A DNA stretch of 6,704 nt from assembly GCA_964426675.1 (NCBI GenBank), contig CAYRRM010000078.1, positions 1 through 6,704 of the forward strand, read 5' to 3'. The notes below the pieces were generated by a model. It saw only the letters and a list, made by a program, of their open reading frames with translations. It searched no databases and was not told where the DNA came from. A program made the translations under genes and the position numbers. Shown piece by piece: positions 1 through 5,611 of the stretch (the stretch's first letter is position 1; each line of letters opens with the position of its first letter). The stretch comes from DYMC01 sp035406705 (lineage in GTDB: Bacteria; Verrucomicrobiota; Lentisphaeria; Victivallales; GWF2-50-93).

Positions 1-2
1 CG

Positions 3-941
3 ATATTTTTTATGTTTCTATTTATACTTTTTTTGACTTCATTAAATTTAAAATCAGAAGAAATAAAGACAATAAGAGCAGAGGAAATATGGACAATAAA
101 AAATACAGGGCCAAAACCTTATCTTTCTCCTGATGGTAGTTATGTAGCATGGACGAAAAGTACTGAAACTGAAGAGGATAGGTTTAATGAGAAAATCTAT
201 ATAGCGAAAGTAGGGACAGAAGAAAGAATAGAAATAGGAAAGACAAAAGAACTTTTTGGATGGCTTAATAATGAGTATCTTATAACACAAGAAGGATTTC
301 TATCAATTAAAGAAAGAAAACTTTTCAAAAAAATTGAGAATATCCCAGAAATTATTATAAAGAGAGCTGATTTAATAATACCTGTAAATATTAATTTAGA
401 TAAAATTGAAAAAATTCATCCTTTCTGGGTTATCAAAAATGGAGAAATAAGAAAAGTATATTCAACCGGAGAACCATACAATTTTGTTTTATTTGTTGAT
501 AAATCAGAAATACAGAGAATTATCCTTTTTCAGAATGGGATACCGCTTTATGTAAATACCAAAAGCCGAAATAACTTTGTTTTTGGTTTTATCCCTTCTC
601 CTTTACAAGATAAATTCATTCTCCGTTTTTTCTCAGAAGGTATAGTTATTTTTCCAAATGAAAATAGAATTTATAGTTTACCTACTGGAGGCTCTCTTTC
701 CTGGTCACCTGATGGCAAAGAACTAATATTTGCAAGATTAGAAGATAATGGACATTTTGAAACAAAAGGTGAACTATTTTTATGTAATTGGGATGGAACG
801 AATATAAGGAAAATAGTTTTTGAAAAAGAGAGAATAAGAAGAGAGCCATCGTTTGGTCCACCAGATATGATAACTTATGGTTTTTGGGATGAAAATCGTA
901 ATCTTTGTATAGGTGTGGCTAAAATATTGAGGAAGCATTGA
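3..941 (+). CDS. Secreted TolB/WD40-like beta-propeller protein, 5' end probably outside window
   Basis: The frame is open from the left edge. The first ATG is at 12 (309 residues), but the hydrophobic stretch it starts (MFLFILFLTSLNL) lacks the basic n-region of a signal peptide, and the frame reads I-F-F before it. The true start is therefore probably a few codons upstream of the window. Cleavage would fall near SLNLKS-E. Two PD40-type blade motifs are visible: LSPDG at residues 38-42, followed by YVAW, and WSPDG at 231-235, followed by ELIFAR. NWDGTN at 259-264 is a typical blade-end turn. The middle (90-220) has no clear motif but alternates short strands. Such propellers usually bind proteins or glycans in the periplasm or on the surface; no enzyme signature is seen. 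At about 310 residues it is short for a full propeller. Its last residues (AKILRKH) may result from a frameshift (see 923-1018). The substrate or partner is unknown. Confidence 0.75.
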   Translation: MFFMFLFILFLTSLNLKSEEIKTIRAEEIWTIKNTGPKPYLSPDGSYVAWTKSTETEEDRFNEKIYIAKVGTEERIEIGKTKELFGWLNNEYLITQEGFLSIKERKLFKKIENIPEIIIKRADLIIPVNINLDKIEKIHPFWVIKNGEIRKVYSTGEPYNFVLFVDKSEIQRIILFQNGIPLYVNTKSRNNFVFGFIPSPLQDKFILRFFSEGIVIFPNENRIYSLPTGGSLSWSPDGKELIFARLEDNGHFETKGELFLCNWDGTNIRKIVFEKERIRREPSFGPPDMITYGFWDENRNLCIGVAKILRKH

Positions 942-1018
942 ATTTCTGAGGATTTGTTGACACTATTTTGTGTAATATTGAAGACAAAAGGGGAAAAAGA
1001 GAATATCCAGATGAATGA
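923..1018 (+). pseudogene. Possible frameshifted C-terminal remnant of the upstream propeller gene
   Basis: In another frame than the gene ending at 941, this stretch reads NIEEALNF, a TGA at 947-949, then GFVDTILCNIEDKRGKREY followed by PDE and a stop at 1016-1018. The second piece is protein-like: a strand followed by a charged turn, as in a final propeller blade. It could be the original C-terminus of the upstream protein, lost by an indel plus a nonsense change. The evidence is only the look of the peptide, in a 98-base gap that otherwise holds nothing clear. It may equally be chance reading of AT-rich spacer. Confidence 0.2.
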
Positions 1019-1027
1019 TTTTTAAGA

Positions 1028-1033
1028 TATAAT
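1028..1033 (+). promoter_or_regulatory. Candidate -10 box (TATAAT) for a leaderless start
   Basis: A perfect TATAAT ends 6 bases before the ATG at 1040, so transcription would begin at or next to the start codon. That would fit the absence of any Shine-Dalgarno sequence there. No good -35 box lies 16-18 bases upstream. In DNA this AT-rich, the hexamer is expected by chance fairly often. Confidence 0.15.
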
Positions 1034-1039
1034 TAAACT

Positions 1040-3400
1040 ATGGGAGAAAGGGAAATAATTCTATTCTATACAACATCAGATAACACCAAGGGACAAGATA
1101 AAGCAAAATTGTTAGTATATGTATCAGGAAGTGCCAGCCCGAGTACTATATGTGCAGGAGGGAATATAAATCCTAATCTTGATATACATAAAGCAGAGAT
1201 AATAGCGACAACAATACCAACAATAAGTGGAATACCTATAAGTTTTAAGATAACAGGAGATAAAGGGTATGATGGGATAGAAGAGAAGGAATATTATGAT
1301 GTAGGAGAAAGTAGAGGAAATTTAAGTTCAACAAGTGGGACAACAGGGAGTGATGGAAAAATAGGCGTAATATATATTTCAGGTTCAGATAGTTCAAATC
1401 CAGAGACATTTCTTTATTATTCAGTAGCGATTGGAGCATTTTATCAGGATACACAATTAGACACACAATATATTCAGATAAACCCACCCCAGATGGATTT
1501 AGATATATTTTTAGACCCAGAGACAGAGCAACCCTTAGAGTATTTAATAGCAGATGGAGAGAGTCAAGCAAAAAACAAAGTGTATTTAACATTTAATAAC
1601 AACCCGGTTTCAGGCCGTGAGATAGAATGGTTATTCAGATTTTGGACAATTGAACAATTAAATGAAGTTTCACAGGAGATGTGCAATAAAGATTTTTATG
1701 ATTTAGATAGCCAGCAACAAGAATACATTCTTAGCAACATAAGCAATTTCAAAGCGCCTAAATATGTAGGTTCAGGTCCTTGTGAGTATGGGAGAATAAC
1801 TTCTTTTGGTAAAACGACACCTTATGGATTAACAGACGAGAATGGACAAGATACATCAATATACAGAGTGGGTACAATAGCAGGATATGTAGAGATAGGG
1901 GTAGCGGAAAATAACATTCGTCTTCCACATCATTCAGAGTGGGGATGGCTGGATAAACTTTTAGAATGGTTATATGGAAGGAAGGGAGAGGAGATAAAAA
2001 TAGAGATAAAGAAAGTAATTGGAATAAATAAAAACGAAGATAATTTTACTAATAAATTCATTCCATTCTCATCTGACCCCAATAAAAACAAAGCCACCAT
2101 AAAATATGACATCACTCCGGCAGATTTAAAGTTAGATAGGATAAAGATTGTTGTTTATAAAGAAAATGGGACAAAAATATATGAAAAGACATATACAGAG
2201 GAGAATTATACTAAAGGGGAGAATTTAACAATCACATGGGATGGAAAAGATAATCAAACAGAGAAGAATTTTGCTTTCCCAGAAGACAATTCACATAAAA
2301 TAAAACTGATAGGAGAAAAAAATAACAAACAATATGAGAGTAATATAAAAGAGATAAATGTAGACCCATTAATTGTAAAAGTTTTTTCTATTCATGCACC
2401 ATTTTCTTGCTCTGCATCAGTTCCACAATTTCTCACAATAAAAACAATAATAAAAGCACAAATAGACCAGAATACAACTTCAGAGACAGATAAATACAGA
2501 TACTATACAGAGAGCGGAGGGATAGTAAATATATGGGATGGAAGGACTTATTGTGATAGTAACATACTAACCTATCCAAACGGTCCAAATTCTTACTGGA
2601 TAGAAAAGATGGATAAAGTAAACATTAATACATACAAATGGGACGAGAAGAAACTTGGGGATTTAAAGTATGTATGGGAAACAATAAGGGGAGATAATAT
2701 AGAGGATATAGATAATGATGGAGTAGTAACAAAGACATTTTCAAATCCAGGCACACATGTATATAGAGTAAAAGTAATCAACATAAGTGAGACGAACAAC
2801 GGAGAGACAATTATTTTACAAGAGGAAGAATCACCAGAAGAGAAAGATATAAGTTATCCTGAGCAAGTCATTTATGTGGAGAATATCCAGGATGCTTATA
2901 TGATACATTTAAAGGAAGATAGCGAAAATGATGCATACAGTTGGGCCAGTTCATTTTTAAATGTGCCTTATAAACAAAGGGCTATAAAAGATTATCATAA
3001 AATAGATTGTTCAGGATTGGTTCATGCTTCAAATCAATTGAGAGGATGGAATATACCAATTGAGAATGCCCATACTTATTTAACCAGTAAAGTATATTCA
3101 AGTCGTTTACATGAAGGTATAAATCCGGATACAGATGTGAAGGCGCAAAGGAACGGCTGGATTGGAATAGACAAGAAGACAGAGAATGGAGGATTTGATG
3201 GTATCTGGAATCATATAGGAATAATTAAGGAGTATAGATTTATTCCTGAATGCAACCCTCCTCAAAAAGGTCATAAATTTACACTTATACATGCACGAGG
3301 AGGAAAAACTGGAAAAGTTGTTATTCAGGAACAAACACCAGAGGACCCTGTATATTTACCTGATAAATGGAATTTAATTTTCTGTAGCCCAATAAAATGA
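1040..3400 (+). CDS. Multi-module Ig-like protein with C-terminal NlpC/P60 peptidase domain
   Basis: This 786-residue protein has several modules. Residues 1-34 (GEREIILFYTTSD then KAKLLVYVSG) look like the last strands of an Ig-like domain. Residues 35-147 and about 158-290 look like Big_1/invasin-type Ig modules: PSTICAGGN then GTTGSDGKIG, and YLIADGESQAKNKVYLTF then TDENGQ with GYVEI. Residues 350-442 resemble a FlgD-type Ig module (KIVVYKENGTKIYEK, LTITWDGKDN). Residues 555-582 end a PKD-like module (IDNDGV, then FSNPGTHVYRVKV). Residues 630-786 are an NlpC/P60 domain with DCSGLV (Cys657 nucleophile), WNHIGII (His725) and LIHARGG (His751) in the expected order. This family cleaves peptidoglycan stem peptides or related amide bonds. 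No signal peptide or Shine-Dalgarno sequence is seen, and the frame opens inside a domain, so the 5' end is probably truncated or the start misplaced. An in-frame TAA at 1034-1036 blocks extension. The stop overlaps the next gene. Confidence 0.85.
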   Translation: MGEREIILFYTTSDNTKGQDKAKLLVYVSGSASPSTICAGGNINPNLDIHKAEIIATTIPTISGIPISFKITGDKGYDGIEEKEYYDVGESRGNLSSTSGTTGSDGKIGVIYISGSDSSNPETFLYYSVAIGAFYQDTQLDTQYIQINPPQMDLDIFLDPETEQPLEYLIADGESQAKNKVYLTFNNNPVSGREIEWLFRFWTIEQLNEVSQEMCNKDFYDLDSQQQEYILSNISNFKAPKYVGSGPCEYGRITSFGKTTPYGLTDENGQDTSIYRVGTIAGYVEIGVAENNIRLPHHSEWGWLDKLLEWLYGRKGEEIKIEIKKVIGINKNEDNFTNKFIPFSSDPNKNKATIKYDITPADLKLDRIKIVVYKENGTKIYEKTYTEENYTKGENLTITWDGKDNQTEKNFAFPEDNSHKIKLIGEKNNKQYESNIKEINVDPLIVKVFSIHAPFSCSASVPQFLTIKTIIKAQIDQNTTSETDKYRYYTESGGIVNIWDGRTYCDSNILTYPNGPNSYWIEKMDKVNINTYKWDEKKLGDLKYVWETIRGDNIEDIDNDGVVTKTFSNPGTHVYRVKVINISETNNGETIILQEEESPEEKDISYPEQVIYVENIQDAYMIHLKEDSENDAYSWASSFLNVPYKQRAIKDYHKIDCSGLVHASNQLRGWNIPIENAHTYLTSKVYSSRLHEGINPDTDVKAQRNGWIGIDKKTENGGFDGIWNHIGIIKEYRFIPECNPPQKGHKFTLIHARGGKTGKVVIQEQTPEDPVYLPDKWNLIFCSPIK
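1139..1237 (+). repeat. Diverged direct repeat, copy A (Ig-module start, PSTICAGGN)
   Basis: This stretch encodes residues 35-67 of the NlpC/P60 protein, including PSTICAGGN and KAEI. It matches 5333-5429 in the same orientation. The two share an exact 22-base block (1144-1165 and 5338-5359). By hand alignment, 24 of 33 amino-acid columns agree once a one-base insertion in the other copy is removed. It is a homologous protein module, not a mobile element. Confidence 0.8.
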
Positions 3401-5010
3401 AAAAAGAAGTTAAAATATTATTGTGGGTTATAACAATTTTCAATAATTTGGTATATTGTGAAAGGCCTCTTTTCTATCTTTATCCAGAAAAATATAAAAA
3501 AGAAGTAGTATTGAAATTGGGTCATGGAATATTAAATTGGCAAGATGGGTATGAGAAAAGCACAGAAGAAGAGCCTGCTGAGGGTGTTAGTAATATTTGT
3601 ATTGGACCTGATAATAAAATCTATATTCCTGATGTCTTAAAGAGTAGAATTTTAGTTTATGAACCAATAAAAGAGATAATATATTCATTTCCTATTGCAT
3701 ATACAATTACAAAAAATAGAGAAGTAGATAAAACAAACCTTCCTTTGGAAATAAAAAGTATGGGAATATTAAAAAATGGAGAAATTTATATTGCAGGTAC
3801 GGATGAAATTGGTAATGCTAAAATATTTAAACTTATTCCTCAGGATGGATTTTATTCTTTTGTAAATATTACTCCAGAGATAATTGAAAAAACACAGAAA
3901 TTACTGAAAGAACGCAATTTGAAAGGAAGATTAGGAGGAGGAATTCTACAAGCTCCAAGTGGAGCATTGTTTATACATATATGGGTAAATTGGGAAAAAG
4001 AAGAAGGTATGCCAAAATTTCTTCGTATTTCAGCCGAAGGAGAATTTTCTATAGTTTCACATTTTTGGGAAAATGGAAAAGGTCAAAGATTTGGACGTTT
4101 AGAAGTAGTTACAAATGATAAAGAAAAAGGAGGAGATAGATTTTATATTTTTGATGAAAAGAAGAATCAATTAATTCCAACAAAACTTCCTCTGGAAGGA
4201 GGTACTGATGGAATAGACAATGAAGGATATGTATATTTTGGATTTAAAGAAAATTGGTATACACATTACAAAATAGATCCACTTACAGGGAAAATAAAAT
4301 CAGTAATTTCACCAGCTGAAGAACTTTCAGAAACGTCATATTCAGAATCTTTATATCTTACAGGAAATGGGGAATTATATCAACTTGTGGTGAGTGATAA
4401 AGGGACAACAATCTACAAATATAGTCCAGTAAAAGAGGAGAATCCAGTTCCGAAAGTATTTACAAGTGATGGAAAATATTCCTGGATGAACCACAAGGTA
4501 TTACCTGAGATTTTTGAATATGCAAGTAGGACAGGGAAAGGGGAAAAAATTTCTGAAAAACAAATGAGGGAAGCCCAACAATTATTAAAAGGACTTGCTG
4601 AGGATTATAAAGAGGAGATAATAGAATATGGGATAAAGAATGAGAATCCGGTAATAAAGATAGAAGGAGCGAGGGCATTACTTAAAGTAGATAGAGAAAT
4701 TGGATTATCTACTTTAAGAGAGATACAAAAAGAAAAAGATGTAGATATAAGATTAAAGGCAGCATTAGTATTGATAGAAGAGAAGGAAAAAGAAGGGATA
4801 GGATACTTAATAGATTTACTTGGGACAAAAGCGCATAAAGAAGCAAGGACTTATCTTGAAAAAATAACACAGAAGAATTTTGGGAGAATACCACCGGTTG
4901 TATCAAAGGAGAGACTTGAAGAGTATATAGGGAGATGGAAAGATTGGTGGGAGAAGAACAAAGGTACATTTAAATTTCCAGAAGAAAAACAACAAAACCA
5001 GAACCAGTAA
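3397..5010 (+). CDS. Exported NHL-like beta-propeller protein with C-terminal HEAT-like repeats
   Basis: This 537-residue protein starts at an ATG that shares ATGA with the previous stop. There is no Shine-Dalgarno sequence, so translational coupling is likely. The N-terminus MKKEVKILLWVITIFNNLVYC is a basic-hydrophobic export signal. The LVYC end resembles a lipobox but has Tyr at -1, so a lipid anchor is doubtful. Residues about 60-350 form a propeller: VSNICIGPDNKIYIPDV and ILVYEP give one NHL-like blade, and ILKNGEIYIAG, ILQAPSGALFIHI, IDNEGYVYFGF and LTGNGELYQLV look like further blades. Residues about 405-495 are HEAT-like helical repeats (NPVIKIEGARALLKV, DIRLKAALVLI, GIGYLIDLLG). The end, ITQKNFG then RWKDWWEKNKG, matches a tail often seen after HEAT repeats in planctomycete-like proteins. 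Both parts are typical scaffolds for binding other proteins. No catalytic residues were recognised. Pairing with an NlpC/P60 protein suggests an envelope role (inference). Confidence 0.85.
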   Translation: MKKEVKILLWVITIFNNLVYCERPLFYLYPEKYKKEVVLKLGHGILNWQDGYEKSTEEEPAEGVSNICIGPDNKIYIPDVLKSRILVYEPIKEIIYSFPIAYTITKNREVDKTNLPLEIKSMGILKNGEIYIAGTDEIGNAKIFKLIPQDGFYSFVNITPEIIEKTQKLLKERNLKGRLGGGILQAPSGALFIHIWVNWEKEEGMPKFLRISAEGEFSIVSHFWENGKGQRFGRLEVVTNDKEKGGDRFYIFDEKKNQLIPTKLPLEGGTDGIDNEGYVYFGFKENWYTHYKIDPLTGKIKSVISPAEELSETSYSESLYLTGNGELYQLVVSDKGTTIYKYSPVKEENPVPKVFTSDGKYSWMNHKVLPEIFEYASRTGKGEKISEKQMREAQQLLKGLAEDYKEEIIEYGIKNENPVIKIEGARALLKVDREIGLSTLREIQKEKDVDIRLKAALVLIEEKEKEGIGYLIDLLGTKAHKEARTYLEKITQKNFGRIPPVVSKERLEEYIGRWKDWWEKNKGTFKFPEEKQQNQNQ

Positions 5011-5041
5011 AAATGCAGTTTACAAGTCAAGAAACTGGTAA

Positions 5042-5440
5042 ATAAGTAGTAAGAAAGGGATAAAGAGTGATGAAAAGGTCTTCACAAATCGTGGAGGCAA
5101 AAGAGTTTATAAAACAGTTATCTGGTCATTCAGTCCTGGGGGAGTAGTTGTATCAGGTCAAAATTCATTCAGTTGTATAGGTTATTTTTATGAAGCATCA
5201 GGAAATATAGGAGACAAAACAATAAATGTAGAAGTGACCTGTATAATAAAGTACCAGGGCAACGAGATAGAAAGAGATACAACCACAATGACAAAGAGCC
5301 TGACAGCATTTACAATTTCTCTCAGCAGTTATCCATCTACTATATGTGCAGGAGGGAATGTCAATCCAGGCCTTGATACTATGTAAAGCAGAAATAACAG
5401 CGACAACACCAGCATTAAGTGGATTACCGACGGCTACAGG
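5042..5440 (+). pseudogene. Fragment of a second Ig-like module protein, headless and frameshifted
   Basis: The frame is open from 5042 to a TAA at 5384-5386 with no usable start codon near its front. It reads VIWSFSPGGVVVSGQNSFSC, a strand-rich Ig-like module (GDKTINVEVTCIIKYQG), then PSTICAGGNVNPGLDTM and a stop. Removing one base near 5381-5385 restores KAEITATTPALSGLP in the next frame up to about 5429, exactly as in the N-terminal module of the NlpC/P60 protein. Similarity then ends at the composition change. The fragment therefore lacks its front, carries a one-base insertion and is cut at the back. It is AT-rich like the genes before it. Nothing indicates that it is translated. The short frame before it (MQFTSQETGK from 5013) may be a broken piece of the same gene. 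Confidence 0.7.
5333..5429 (+). repeat. Diverged direct repeat, copy B (inside the Ig-like fragment)
   Basis: This is the second copy of the PSTICAGGN module start found at 1139-1237. Relative to that copy it has one extra base near 5381-5385 (17 bases from GATACT to GTAAAGCAG where the other copy has 16) and lacks one codon after ACAACA. The extra base causes the stop at 5384-5386. Confidence 0.75.
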
Positions 5441-5460
5441 AAGTACTTTTTTTAATGTCA
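5430..5460. other. Composition junction between AT-rich and GC-rich DNA
   Basis: Similarity to the upstream Ig-like copy stops at about 5429, and GC-rich coding DNA begins at about 5455. A run of seven T (5447-5453) lies at the border. Both flanking frames are incomplete. No inverted repeat, target duplication, tRNA end or integrase was found. It is either an illegitimate recombination scar or an assembly chimera. Confidence 0.65.
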
Positions 5461-5592
5461 GCCAGAAGTTTTTCTCGGGTCAAGATTGGACCAGTCCCGG
5501 GATGGCAAGTGGATAGGCCTGCCGGGCAGTCAACAACTATTGACGAACATAAGAGAAGACTAAAAACCTGGCCAGAGTTCTGGCAGCGCTGA
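5455..5592 (+). pseudogene. Possible 3' end of a GC-rich gene cut at the junction
   Basis: The frame from 5455 reads MSARSFSRVKIGPVPGWQ, then VDRPAGQSTTIDEHKRRLK and TWPEFWQR, with a TGA at 5590-5592. It is open back to 5419, so it spans the whole GC-rich leader. It ends 19 bases before the next gene, as the last codons of an operon partner would. The ATG at 5455 has no Shine-Dalgarno sequence (T run and TAC before it), so it is probably an internal codon or chance. The family is not recognised; the tryptophan-rich tail (WPEFWQR) looks like a real C-terminus. A competing frame (5456-5563, ending LLTNIRED) is also open, so the choice is uncertain. Confidence 0.35.
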
Positions 5593-5600
5593 CTAAAATA

Positions 5601-5606
5601 AAGGAG
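5601..5606 (+). promoter_or_regulatory. Ribosome binding site (AAGGAG)
   Basis: A strong Shine-Dalgarno sequence lies 5 bases before the ATG at 5612 and fixes the start of the PL22-like gene. None of the AT-rich genes whose 5' flank is visible has a comparable site. Confidence 0.75.
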
Positions 5607-5611
5607 TGAAG

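Noticed and set aside
957..962. Perfect TTGACA -35 box
   Set aside because: No TATAAT-like hexamer lies 16-18 bases downstream; the nearest (973-978) is only 10 bases away and the perfect TATAAT at 1028 is 65 bases away.
1245..1592. Minus-strand frame of 115 codons rich in Leu
   Set aside because: It is a shadow of the Ig-like coding frame; the leucine richness comes from reading AT-rich purine-biased codons backwards.
3447..3462. Lipoprotein signal (LVYC) in the propeller/HEAT-like protein
   Set aside because: Tyr at -1 does not fit the usual small residue before the lipidated Cys, so only a general export signal is claimed.
5011..5041. Rho-independent terminator after the propeller/HEAT-like gene
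   Set aside because: No stable stem followed by a T run was found in this stretch.
5070..5147. Small frame MKRSSQIVEA (25 codons) behind a purine-rich stretch
   Set aside because: It overlaps the Ig-like fragment in another frame, which has much better protein character, and it is too short to support.
5447..5453. T run as part of a terminator at the junction
   Set aside because: The bases before it do not form a convincing GC-rich hairpin.
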